Source: Streptomyces sp. NBC_01463 (GTDB lineage Bacteria; Actinomycetota; Actinomycetes; Streptomycetales; Streptomycetaceae). From it: 64,000 nt of DNA. The stretch spans positions 1,116,001 through 1,180,000 of the forward strand of contig CP109468.1 of NCBI GenBank assembly GCA_036227345.1. Reading direction: 5' to 3'. The notes beneath the pieces were generated by a model. The model did not search any database, was not told the origin of the DNA, and worked only from the letters and a program-made list of their open reading frames with translations. Both the position numbers and the translations under genes were made by a program. Each line of letters opens with the position of its first letter. Positions within the stretch are counted from its first letter, which is position 1. Shown here piece by piece: positions 24,541 to 32,866 of this stretch.

Positions 24541-25857
24541 GTGTCCCGCATGACGACCTCGAACAGGGCGGAGCGGCTAGCGGCGGGCCTGCGCACGCCG
24601 GCGCGCGTTCTGCGGGAGGACCTCTGGACGGGGACCGCCGAGCCGAGGCCCACGGCCAGGGGTCCGCGGTGGCAGCGGGGACTCGCGGTGACGGTGGCGG
24701 TGCTGCTGGGCGTGGTCGTCACCGCGTCCAACGGCAACAAGTTCGCCTGGGCCTACCAGCTGGGCGAACTCGGCTACGTGCTCGCCGTGGCCCAGGCGGC
24801 GATGCTCGTCGTCGCGCTGTACCGCCCGATCCCCGCCTGGTGGGGGTCGACGCTGATTCAACTGCTGCTTCTGGTCGCGTGGTTCGAGATGGGCGACACC
24901 GTCGGCGGCAGAAGGTTCCCCTGGACCGGCTCCGAACTCATCTTCCAGGCATGGGTGCTGTTCCTCGTCGCATTGCGGGCCCGCCCCAGAACGGCGGTGG
25001 AGACGCTGGTGATCGGCGCGATGCCGGGGCTGGCCTTCGCGTTCGCCACCGGCCACGGCGACCGCGCACCCCTCGCCGCCGCGGTCCTCGTGATCGCCAC
25101 GGTCGTCGGCGCCTCGCTGCGCGGCCGCCGGGTGGCCCGTACCCAGCTGGTCGAGCTGGAGGAACTCACCGCGGAGGAGCGGGCCCGGCGCACGCTCCTG
25201 GAGGAGCGCAACCGGATCGCCCGCGAGCTGCACGACGTGGTCGCGCACCACATGTCGGTCATCTCCATCCAGGCGCAGGTCGCCCCGCACCTGGTCGAGA
25301 ACCCGTCCGAAGAGCTGAAGGAGAACCTGGCGAGCATCCGGGAGAACGCCAAGGAGGCGCTGACCGAACTGCGTCAGGTGCTCGGCGTCCTGCGCTCCGA
25401 GCACCCCGTGCCGCAGGACGAGCGGCACTCCCCGCAGCCCACACTCGACCGGCTGGACGAGCTCGTCGGCAATGTGCGCGGCGCCGGGCTCACGGTGACC
25501 ACCCACACCACGGGCGAGCGGGCCCGCCTGACCCCGGGCATCGAGCTGTCGGCATTCCGTATCATCCAGGAGGCACTGAGCAACGCGATGCGGCACGCGC
25601 CGGGAGCGGAGGTGCGCGTGGAGATCGACCACCGGCCGTCCGCCGTCACGATCAGGGTGGCCAACACCGCACCGGACCGGCCCACCCCGCCCTCGCCGGG
25701 CGCCGGCCACGGCCTGCTGGGCATGCGCGAGCGCACCGCGATGCTCGGCGGCACGCTCGCTTTCGGCGTCACCCCCGACGGGGGGTACGAAGTGATCGCG
25801 GAGCTGCCCGCGAAGCCCCCCGCCCGACAGGCCGACCTTGTGGAGGACACCGCATGA
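24541..25857 (+). CDS. NarL-family sensor histidine kinase
   Basis: Start chosen at GTG 24541 (VSRMTTSNRAERL), with GAGGAG 12 bases upstream; ATG 24550 is an alternative. The 438-residue product has four to six transmembrane helices in residues about 45-200, then a HisKA_3 dimerisation domain with the phospho-acceptor His about residue 231 (IARELHDVVAHHMS) and a HATPase domain (EALSNAMRHAPGAEV, GHGLLGMRERTAMLGG). It overlaps the response regulator by four bases. The absence of a large extracellular domain suggests it senses a membrane or envelope state. Confidence 0.9.
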   Translation: MSRMTTSNRAERLAAGLRTPARVLREDLWTGTAEPRPTARGPRWQRGLAVTVAVLLGVVVTASNGNKFAWAYQLGELGYVLAVAQAAMLVVALYRPIPAWWGSTLIQLLLLVAWFEMGDTVGGRRFPWTGSELIFQAWVLFLVALRARPRTAVETLVIGAMPGLAFAFATGHGDRAPLAAAVLVIATVVGASLRGRRVARTQLVELEELTAEERARRTLLEERNRIARELHDVVAHHMSVISIQAQVAPHLVENPSEELKENLASIRENAKEALTELRQVLGVLRSEHPVPQDERHSPQPTLDRLDELVGNVRGAGLTVTTHTTGERARLTPGIELSAFRIIQEALSNAMRHAPGAEVRVEIDHRPSAVTIRVANTAPDRPTPPSPGAGHGLLGMRERTAMLGGTLAFGVTPDGGYEVIAELPAKPPARQADLVEDTA

Positions 25858-26525
25858 CGACCATCCGCGTGCTGATCGCCGACGACCAGGTGATGGTCCG
25901 CCAGGGGTTCACGGTGTTACTGAACGCCGAACCGGGGATCGAAGTCGTCGGCCAGGCCGTGGACGGCAACGACGCGGTGACCAAGGTCGGCGAACTGGAC
26001 CCCGACGTCGTCCTGATGGACATCCGGATGCCCGGGCTCGGCGGCATCGAGGCGACGCGCCGCATCACGGCCGCACCGGAGGCCACCACCAAGGTCCTCG
26101 TCCTGACCACCTTCGACCTCGACGAGTACGTGTACGAGGCGCTGCGCGCCGGCGCGTCCGGGTTCCTGCTGAAGGACGCGTCCGCCACGGAACTCGCCCA
26201 CGCCGTAAGGGTGGTGGGGACGGGCGAGGCCCTGCTCGCGCCGAACATAACCAAGCGCCTCATCGCCGAGTTCTCCCGGGTGACCGACACTCCGCACGCC
26301 CCGCTCAAGGGCCGGATCGGCAATCTGACCGAGCGCGAGACGGAGGTCCTGTCACTGATCGCGCAGGGCCTGGCGAACGGGGAGATAGCGCAGCGGCTTG
26401 TGGTGGCGGAGCAGACCGTCAAGACGCATGTCGGCCGGATCCTGGTCAAGCTGAACCTGCGCGACCGGACGCAGGCCGCGATCCACGCGTACGAGACGGG
26501 CCTGGTCCGTCCGGCCGGCTACTGA
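25854..26525 (+). CDS. NarL/FixJ-family response regulator
   Basis: A 223-residue regulator starting in the kinase stop codon (ATGA). The receiver domain has acidic residues Asp10 and Asp11, the phosphorylation site Asp56 (LMDIRMPG) and Lys in GFLLKDAS. The LuxR-type HTH is LTERETEVLSLIAQGLANGE to VKTHVGRILVKLNLRDR. It is the partner of the upstream kinase. The palindromes before this operon are candidate targets. Confidence 0.93.
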   Translation: MTTIRVLIADDQVMVRQGFTVLLNAEPGIEVVGQAVDGNDAVTKVGELDPDVVLMDIRMPGLGGIEATRRITAAPEATTKVLVLTTFDLDEYVYEALRAGASGFLLKDASATELAHAVRVVGTGEALLAPNITKRLIAEFSRVTDTPHAPLKGRIGNLTERETEVLSLIAQGLANGEIAQRLVVAEQTVKTHVGRILVKLNLRDRTQAAIHAYETGLVRPAGY

Positions 26526-26644
26526 GACCGCCACGGCACCGGCCGGGCAGGTGGAGCGCGCCGGTCGCGGGTCCCTGAAGGGGGCCTTGCGTACCGTCGT
26601 GCCGTTCTGCCGGATCGATGCCGTGGCCGGAGTCCGCGGCCGGG

Positions 26645-28090
26645 TCAGTGGGCGGGTGCGGGGTACGTCGGGTACTCCACCCCGGAGACGTGCTGCACGA
26701 CCCGGATGACCTGGCAGGAGTAGCCGAACTCGTTGTCGTACCAGAGGTAGAGGATCGCGTTGTCGCCGTCGACCTGGGTGGGGCCCGCGTCGACGATGGA
26801 CGCGTGGCGGGAGCCGATGAAGTCGCTCGACACGGCGTCGGGTGCGGTCGTGAAGTCGATCTGGCGCTTGAGCGGCGAGGTCAGCGACACGTCGCGGAGG
26901 TAGTCCAGGACCTCTTCGCGGTTCGTCTCGCGGCCGAGCTTGAGGCTGAGGATGGCGATCGAGACGTCCGGCACCGGCACCCGGATGGAGCTGCCCGTGA
27001 TCGTCGCCTCGAGGTCGGGAAGCGCCTTGGCGACGGCGGAGGCGGCACCGGTCTCGGTGATCACCATGTTGAGCGGCGCGGAACGGCCGCGGCGGTCGGA
27101 GTTGTGGTAATTGTCCAGCAGATTCTGGTCGTTGGTGAACGAGTGGATCGTCTCCACGTGCCCGCGCAGGACGCCGTACTCGTCCGCCATCGCCTTCAGC
27201 GGCGGGACGATCGCGTTGGTGGTGCAGGAGGCGCACGAGATGATCTGCTCGTCCGGCTTGATCATGTCGTGGTTGACGCCGTGCACGACGTTGAGCACGT
27301 CGCCCTTGCCCGGCGCGGTGAGGACGACCTTGGCGACACCCGGGCGCAGGTGGTTCGAGAGACCCTCGCGGTCCCGCCACTTGCCGGTGTTGTCGATCAG
27401 GATGGCGTCGTTGATGCCGTACGCCGTGTAGTCCACCGACGTCGGGTCGTCGGAGTAGATCACCTGGATCTCGTTGCCATTGGCGATGATCCTGTTGTTC
27501 GCCTCGTCCACGGTGATCGTGCCCTGGAACTGGCCGTGGATGGAGTCGCGGCGCAGCAGCGAGGCGCGCTTCACGATGTCCTGGCCCGCACCCTTGCGGA
27601 CGACGATGGCGCGCAGCCGCAGACCGTTCCCGGATCCGGCCTTCTCGATGAGCAGCCGGGCCAGCAGCCGGCCGATGCGGCCGAAGCCGTACAGCACGAC
27701 GTCGCGCGATTCACGGCGCTCGATCTTGTTGGCACCCGTGGCACCCGCGACGGCACCGGCGGTGAACTCCGCCTCGGAGAGTCCGCGGTCGTCGGCCTTG
27801 TAGGTCGCGGCCAGCATCCCGATGTCGATCTGCGAGGGGCCGAGGTCCAGCGTGGTGAGGGCCTGGAGGAAGGGCAGGGTCTCGGTGACCGAGAGCTCCG
27901 CGCCGTCGATCTGCCGGGCGAATCGGTGGGTCTTGAGGATGCTCACCACCGACTTGTTCACCAGGGAGCGGCTGTGCAGAAGGACGGTGACGTCCCTCTC
28001 GCGGTGCAGCTTCCCGATGATCGGGATCATCGACTCCGCGATCTCCTCGCGGTGCATCCAGTTGGTGAACGAGTCGTCATTGACAGTCAC
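26645..28090 (-). CDS. gap: Glyceraldehyde-3-phosphate dehydrogenase, long form
   Basis: The 481-residue product starts at GTG (VTVNDDSF) read from 28090. The Rossmann part begins near residue 129 (VLYGFGRIGRLLARLL) and the catalytic Cys lies in ISCASCTTNAI, with DNTGKWRD and WYDNEFGYS as further family landmarks. It carries about 125 extra N-terminal residues compared with the glycolytic enzyme of about 335 residues; this long form occurs beside the glycolytic copy in Streptomyces and in pseudomonads. It probably serves glycolysis or gluconeogenesis under other conditions. Single-gene unit. Confidence 0.9.
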   Translation of the reverse strand: MTVNDDSFTNWMHREEIAESMIPIIGKLHRERDVTVLLHSRSLVNKSVVSILKTHRFARQIDGAELSVTETLPFLQALTTLDLGPSQIDIGMLAATYKADDRGLSEAEFTAGAVAGATGANKIERRESRDVVLYGFGRIGRLLARLLIEKAGSGNGLRLRAIVVRKGAGQDIVKRASLLRRDSIHGQFQGTITVDEANNRIIANGNEIQVIYSDDPTSVDYTAYGINDAILIDNTGKWRDREGLSNHLRPGVAKVVLTAPGKGDVLNVVHGVNHDMIKPDEQIISCASCTTNAIVPPLKAMADEYGVLRGHVETIHSFTNDQNLLDNYHNSDRRGRSAPLNMVITETGAASAVAKALPDLEATITGSSIRVPVPDVSIAILSLKLGRETNREEVLDYLRDVSLTSPLKRQIDFTTAPDAVSSDFIGSRHASIVDAGPTQVDGDNAILYLWYDNEFGYSCQVIRVVQHVSGVEYPTYPAPAH

Positions 28091-28296
28091 AGGTTTATCT
28101 TTCGAGCTAGGCGGCGCTCATATGGTAACCCGTCGCTCTTTTGATCATTCAAACGGTGCCGTCCGATGGCCCCCGGGTGGGCACGACGGACCGCGACCGG
28201 TCCGTCGGCCGGGACTCGAACAGCTTCACGCGGCGGACACGAAGGTGTCATACGGGAACCGGAATGTGCGGCCGACTCCCCTTCGTTTCCCCTGAC

Positions 28297-29220
28297 ATGA
28301 CTGTGGGAGTAGCGCTCAGCGCGACCGGATCCGAGAACCAGATCGACGCCACCGTGGACCTCGCCCGGGAGGCCGCCGCCGCGGGGCTGCGGTCGGCCTG
28401 GTTCGGCCAGACCTTCGGGGCCGATTCCCCGCAGCTCGCCGCGATCGTCGGGCGCGAGGTGCCGGACCTCCAGGTGGGCACCTCCGCGATCCCCGTCTTC
28501 GGACGCCACCCGCTGATCGTGTCGAGCCAGGCCCAGACCGCGCAGGCGGCCACCCACGGCCGCTACCACCTCGGGCTCGCCCTCGGCACGAAGCCGCTGA
28601 CCGAGACGGGGTTCGGCATCCCCTACGAGCGGCCCATCGCCCGCCTGCGCGAGTTCCTCACGGCGCTGCGGCAGCTCACCGAGACCGGCAGCGCCGACTT
28701 CCACGGCGAGCTGATCACCGCGGCCACCCCGCTCCCGGCCCGCGTGCCCGGCGCCGAGGGCGGCGTCCCCCTGCTCGTCGCCGCGATGGGTCCGCAGGCC
28801 CTCCGGGTCAGCGGCGAGCTGGCGGACGGGATCCTGCCCTATCTCGCGGGGCCCCGGGCCCTGGCGGAGCACATCGTCCCGGCGGTCACCGCCGCCGCCG
28901 AGGCCGCGGGGCGCCCGGCGCCCCGGATCGTGGCGCTGGTGCACGGCGTGGTCACCGGCGACGCCGATGCCGCTCGCAGGACCGCCACCGAGCAGCTGGC
29001 CTTCTACGAACAGTTCCCCTCGTACGCGCGGGTCGTGGAGCTCTCCGGTGCCGCCCGGGCCGGCGACGTGGCCGTGATCGGTGACGAGAAGGCGGTGGCC
29101 GATGAGGTGCGGCGCTACCGGGACGCGGGGGCGACGGAGGTGGTGTTCTCGGGGACGGATCTGGCCGGGGAGGCGGACCGGCGTCGCACGTGGGAACTGC
29201 TCGGGGAGCTGGCGGGCTGA
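28297..29220 (+). CDS. LLM-class F420-dependent oxidoreductase
   Basis: Start chosen at ATG 28297 (MTVGVALSATGSENQ) since the family begins with this strand; the frame stays open upstream to 28141 but looks non-coding. The 307-residue product has the luciferase-like TIM-barrel pattern (VQVG-like DLQVGTSAIPVFGRHPL, RYHLGLALGTKPLTE, VPLLVAAMGPQALRVSGELADG). In actinobacteria these usually use F420. Substrate unknown; the next gene on this strand lies 190 bases on. Confidence 0.83.
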   Translation: MTVGVALSATGSENQIDATVDLAREAAAAGLRSAWFGQTFGADSPQLAAIVGREVPDLQVGTSAIPVFGRHPLIVSSQAQTAQAATHGRYHLGLALGTKPLTETGFGIPYERPIARLREFLTALRQLTETGSADFHGELITAATPLPARVPGAEGGVPLLVAAMGPQALRVSGELADGILPYLAGPRALAEHIVPAVTAAAEAAGRPAPRIVALVHGVVTGDADAARRTATEQLAFYEQFPSYARVVELSGAARAGDVAVIGDEKAVADEVRRYRDAGATEVVFSGTDLAGEADRRRTWELLGELAG

Positions 29221-29282
29221 GCGACGGGCAGGGGGTGCGGGGTGCCGTTGTCCGGAGCCCGCCGCGCGAGTGCTGACGCCTG

Positions 29283-29314
29283 AGTATTGACGCCCGATGA
29301 AACAGTTCAATACT
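29283..29314 (+). promoter_or_regulatory. Inverted repeat upstream of the aldehyde dehydrogenase gene
   Basis: AGTATTGA (29283-29290) and its exact complement TCAATACT (29307-29314) are separated by 16 bases; ATAC-TTTCA-GTAT overlaps its right arm (29311-29323). Likely an operator, possibly for a TetR protein encoded nearby. Confidence 0.45.
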
Positions 29315-29326
29315 TTCAGTATCTTC

Positions 29327-29378
29327 GACTCATGGGGTGCTCCTCCTGAGATGACTCGTGGGGTGCTCCCCCTGAGAT
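29327..29378 (+). repeat. Two tandem 26-base repeats
   Basis: Copies at 29327-29352 and 29353-29378 differ at 2 of 26 positions and abut exactly. Each starts GACTC and ends CTGAGAT, so the ends are near-inverted (CTCA/TGAG). They sit between the inverted repeat and the ribosome-binding site of the aldehyde dehydrogenase gene, so they lie in its leader or promoter. Confidence 0.7.
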
Positions 29379-29410
29379 ACGGAACCGTCGGCACCCCGAC
29401 AGGAGATCCG

Positions 29411-30916
29411 ATGACCGACACCGCCCCGGCCTCCCCCTCACGCCCCACGACGTTCACCACGTGTTCCCCCGCGACGGGTGAGCCCCTCTCCGAGCACCCG
29501 CTGGACGGGCCGGAAGAGGTCGCCCGCGCCGTGGACCGGGCCCGGACCGCCCAGGCCGGCTGGGCGGCGCTGCCCGCCTCCCGCCGCCGTGACCACCTGC
29601 TGCGCTGGAAGAAGGCCCTCGCCACCGACCTGGACACGGTGGCCCGCACCATCTCCGACGAGACGGGCAAGCCGGCCGGTGACGCCGCACTGGAGGTCGT
29701 CCTCACCCTGGAGCACCTGGCCTGGGCCGCCCGCAACGCCGCACGTGTACTGCGCCGGCGGAAGGTGCGCACCGGACTGTTCACCGTCCACCAGCGGGCC
29801 TCGCTCGTGCACCGGCCGCTGGGGGTGGTCGGGGTGATCGGGCCGTGGAACTACCCGCTGTTCACCCCGATGGGTTCGATCGGTTACGCCCTGGCGGCAG
29901 GGAACGCCGTGGTGTTCAAGCCCTCCGAGCTGACCCCGGCCACCGGCGCCCTGCTGGCCGGGCTCTTCGACTCCGCCGTGCCCGAGCACGCCGGGCTCCT
30001 CACCACCGTCACCGGCGCCGCCTCCACCGGGGACGCCCTGGCCCGGTCCGGCGTCGAGAAGGTGGCGTTCACCGGTTCGCCCGGGACGGCCCGCAAGGTG
30101 ATGGCGGTGTGCGCCGAGACGCTGACACCGTTCCTCGCCGAATGCGGCGGGAAGGACGCGGTGATCGTCACCGGGGACGCGGACCTCGACGCGGCCGCCG
30201 ACGCGATCGTGTGGGGCGCGCTGAGCAACGCGGGGCAGACCTGCGCGGGTGTGGAGCGTGTCTACGCGGTGCGTGAGATCCACGCGGCACTGTGCGCCCG
30301 CGTGGTCGAGCGGGCCGGTGCGCTGAGCCCGGGGGCCGGGGCCGGTGCCGCGTACGGTCCGATGACACTGCCGGGCCAGGCCGGGATCGTCGAGCGGCAT
30401 GTGACCGGTGCGGTCGAGGCGGGTGGGCAGGCCCTGCTGGGCGGGCCCGATTCGGTGCGCGCTCCGTACGTGGCGCCGGTCGTGCTGACCGGAGTTCCGG
30501 AGGACGCGGCGGCGATGACCGACGAGACGTTCGGTCCGGTCGTGTCCATCAACGCGGTGGCCGACGTGGACGAGGCCGTGGAGCGGGCCAACGCCTCGCG
30601 CTACGCCCTGGGGGCCGCGGTGTTCTGCCGGAACGGGCGCGCGGGTGCGGCCGTCGCGGCACGCCTGCGGGCGGGAGTGGTGTCGGTGAACTCGGTGCTG
30701 GGCTTCGCGGCGGTGCCGGCGCTCCCGTTCGGCGGTTCGCAGGACTCCGGCTTCGGGCGGATCCACGGCGAGGAGGGGCTGCGCGCCTTCACCGCCGTGC
30801 AGTCGACGACGGTACAGCGGTTCACCCCGCCGATCGCGCTGACCTCCTTCGACGTTCCGGCCGCCACGAGGGAACGCGCTGTGCGGCTGGCCCGGGCGCT
30901 GCACCGGCAGCGCTGA
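29411..30916 (+). CDS. NAD(P)-dependent aldehyde dehydrogenase, succinic-semialdehyde type
   Basis: ATG 29411 follows AGGAGA. The 501-residue product has the aldehyde dehydrogenase landmarks: VIGPWNYPLFT (oxyanion Asn), KPSELTP, FTGSPGTARKV (coenzyme loop), catalytic Glu in LAECGGKDAVIV and catalytic Cys in NAGQTCAGVERVY. EFFGPVV-like TFGPVVSINAV is present. It oxidises an aldehyde to an acid. Its neighbours encode acyl-CoA dehydrogenase and ligase, so the acid may be activated and beta-oxidised. It is convergent with the TetR gene at 30948. Confidence 0.88.
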   Translation: MTDTAPASPSRPTTFTTCSPATGEPLSEHPLDGPEEVARAVDRARTAQAGWAALPASRRRDHLLRWKKALATDLDTVARTISDETGKPAGDAALEVVLTLEHLAWAARNAARVLRRRKVRTGLFTVHQRASLVHRPLGVVGVIGPWNYPLFTPMGSIGYALAAGNAVVFKPSELTPATGALLAGLFDSAVPEHAGLLTTVTGAASTGDALARSGVEKVAFTGSPGTARKVMAVCAETLTPFLAECGGKDAVIVTGDADLDAAADAIVWGALSNAGQTCAGVERVYAVREIHAALCARVVERAGALSPGAGAGAAYGPMTLPGQAGIVERHVTGAVEAGGQALLGGPDSVRAPYVAPVVLTGVPEDAAAMTDETFGPVVSINAVADVDEAVERANASRYALGAAVFCRNGRAGAAVAARLRAGVVSVNSVLGFAAVPALPFGGSQDSGFGRIHGEEGLRAFTAVQSTTVQRFTPPIALTSFDVPAATRERAVRLARALHRQR

Positions 30917-30947
30917 ACGACGGCGCCCCGCCGGGCGGTCCGGCCGG

Positions 30948-31574
30948 TCAGACATTCAGCAGCGGGGCCAGGTACCGGCGGGCGAAGGCCCGGGCCTGGT
31001 CCTCGTCGTCCATCTCGATGCAGCCGGCGGGGTTGAGCAGGAAGGACACGGCGACGCGCACCATCAGCTCGGCGACCGGCTGCGGGTCCTCGTCCGGGCG
31101 GCCCTCGGCCTGCTGGGCGCGGCGCAGATGGCCCGTCAGATAGGTGACGGTCGCGGAGAGCGAGAAACCGCTCTGCACGGTCAGATAGGGCAGGACGACC
31201 TCGGGTTCGAGACGCAGCAGACCGCCGAAGAGCGGATGGGCCCGGGTGTGGCGCAGGGCGACCACGAAGCCCTCGACGACCCGCTCCTCCATCGTCGGCA
31301 GCGCCGCCACCGCCGAGTCCAGCCGCTGGAAGAACCGGCTCAGCTCGCGCAGCAGGGTGGCCTCGACCAGCTTGTCCTTGGTCTGGAAGCGCCGGAAGAC
31401 GGTGACGCGGGAGACGCCGGCGCGCTTGGCGACATCGTCCACGGAGGAGCGGCGCAGGCCGAGGAGGGTGAACTGCTCCAGTGCGGCGTCGAGGATCCGC
31501 CGCGCCGTACGGTCCTCGGTCTCCGGCCCGGCGACGGCCGCGGTGCGCCCCGCGTCGTTCATGTCAGTTCTCAT
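30948..31574 (-). CDS. TetR family regulator
   Basis: The 208-residue product starts at ATG 31574 (MRTDMNDAG); ATG 31562 is an alternative. The TetR_N domain is at about residues 22-68 (ARRILDAALEQFTLLGLRRSS, then VAKRAGVSRVTVFRRFQTKD). The C-terminal helices are of the usual ligand-binding size. It is divergent from the acyl-CoA dehydrogenase gene, with a palindrome TGATA-N4-TATCA between them, and so probably represses it. Confidence 0.85.
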   Translation of the reverse strand: MRTDMNDAGRTAAVAGPETEDRTARRILDAALEQFTLLGLRRSSVDDVAKRAGVSRVTVFRRFQTKDKLVEATLLRELSRFFQRLDSAVAALPTMEERVVEGFVVALRHTRAHPLFGGLLRLEPEVVLPYLTVQSGFSLSATVTYLTGHLRRAQQAEGRPDEDPQPVAELMVRVAVSFLLNPAGCIEMDDEDQARAFARRYLAPLLNV

Positions 31575-31613
31575 GGCGCTCACGATACCGGCGGACATCC
31601 CCCGCAGAGTCAT

Positions 31614-31627
31614 TGATACGCCTATCA
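31614..31627. promoter_or_regulatory. TetR operator between regulator and acyl-CoA dehydrogenase
   Basis: TGATA (31614-31618), CGCC, TATCA (31623-31627) form a 14-base inverted repeat in the 90-base gap between the divergent genes, within an A/T-rich patch. Confidence 0.5.
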
Positions 31628-31664
31628 TAACTTCGTCACATGACCTCGAATCCCGGAGGATCTG

Positions 31665-32804
31665 ATGGGCAGTCGTCTCACCGAGGAACAGGCCGATTTC
31701 GTGGCGGCCGTACGTGATTTCGCCAAGCGGGAGTGCGGTACGCGGGAGCAGCGCGACGCGCTGACCGCGGGCGGGCGCGAGGCCCACAGCCCCGAGCTGT
31801 ACGGCCGGCTCGCGGGCCTTGGCTGGCTCGGGGTGTGTCTGCCCGAGGAGTACGGGGGTGCGGGCGGCGGGCTGGCCGACGCCTGCCTGTTCCTGGAGGA
31901 GACCTCGTACGGCATGGTCCCGGCAGGGGGGTTCGTCACGACGGTCATCGCCGCGAAGGCGTACGAGAGGTTCGGCACCGAGGAGCAGCGGCGGGAGGTG
32001 CTGTCCGGGGCCGTGGCCGGTGAGGTGCTGTCCATCGCCATGTCGGAGCCCGGGGCCGGGTCGGACGTAGGCGCGCTGTCCTGCCGGGCCCGGCAGGAAC
32101 CGGACGGCACGTGGGTGATCGACGGTCAGAAGACCTGGATATCCAACGCGCACTGCGCGAAGCACATCCTGCTGGTGGCCCGTACCGGCGAGGACAAGCA
32201 CGGCGGGCTGACCATGTTCCACCTGCCCGCCGGCACCCCCGGCGTGGAGGTGCGGCGGATCGACACCATGGGCGGCCGGGAGGTCAACGACGTCTTCCTC
32301 ACCGGTGTACGACTGCCTGCGGAGGCGGTCGTCGGCCGCGTGGACCACGGCTGGCGGCAGCTGATGGCCGGGCTGAACCACGAGCGGCTCTTCCTGGCCG
32401 CGAACATGCTGGGCCTGGCGCGCCGCGCCTTCGACGACACGGTCGCCTACGTCCGCGGGCGCGAGCAGTTCGGCCGGCCCGTCGGCTCCTTCCAGGCACT
32501 GCGGCACCGGATCGCCGACCTGGCCACGGAGATCGAGTGCACCCGGCTGCTGGTGCACGACACGGCCCTGGACTGCGACGCGCAGCCGGACAAGGTGTTC
32601 CCGCGCGAGGCCTCGATGGCCAAGCTCAAGGCGACCGAGACCGCCAAGCGGGCGGCGCTGGAGGGCATGCAGATGATGGGCGGCTACGGCTACACCACGG
32701 AGTTCGACATGGAGCGCCATCTGCGGGCGGCCGTGGTGTCCACCGTCTACGGGGGCACCAGCGAGATCCAGCGGGATGTCATCGGCAAGACGTACGGCCT
32801 CTGA
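31665..32804 (+). CDS. Acyl-CoA dehydrogenase
   Basis: ATG 31665 follows GGAGGA. The 379-residue protein has the three-domain layout: helical start, FAD-binding middle (SEPGAGSDVGALSC, IDGQKTWISNA) and helical end (GREQFGRPVGSFQALRH, MMGGYGYTTEFDMERHLR). The segment holding the catalytic Glu in medium- and short-chain enzymes (YEGT) reads YGGT, as in long-chain and isovaleryl types that place the base elsewhere. It oxidises an acyl-CoA to the enoyl-CoA. Its transcript converges with the ligase gene. Confidence 0.9.
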   Translation: MGSRLTEEQADFVAAVRDFAKRECGTREQRDALTAGGREAHSPELYGRLAGLGWLGVCLPEEYGGAGGGLADACLFLEETSYGMVPAGGFVTTVIAAKAYERFGTEEQRREVLSGAVAGEVLSIAMSEPGAGSDVGALSCRARQEPDGTWVIDGQKTWISNAHCAKHILLVARTGEDKHGGLTMFHLPAGTPGVEVRRIDTMGGREVNDVFLTGVRLPAEAVVGRVDHGWRQLMAGLNHERLFLAANMLGLARRAFDDTVAYVRGREQFGRPVGSFQALRHRIADLATEIECTRLLVHDTALDCDAQPDKVFPREASMAKLKATETAKRAALEGMQMMGGYGYTTEFDMERHLRAAVVSTVYGGTSEIQRDVIGKTYGL

Positions 32805-32866
32805 GAGGGGCGGAGCCGGGTCCGGGCCGCACGGGGAACGGAGCGCGCCCGGACCAGCCCTCTCAG
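32801..32866. terminator. Bidirectional two-step hairpin between convergent genes
   Basis: An outer stem CTGAGAGGG (32801-32809) with CCCTCTCAG (32858-32866) encloses an inner stem GGTCCGGGC (32819-32827) with GCCCGGACC (32847-32855). It overlaps the stop codons of both the acyl-CoA dehydrogenase and the convergent ligase, so each gene's end is inside the terminator. Confidence 0.7.

Noticed and set aside
29327..29378. CRISPR-like repeats
   Set aside because: Only two abutting copies without spacers and no cas genes in the window.
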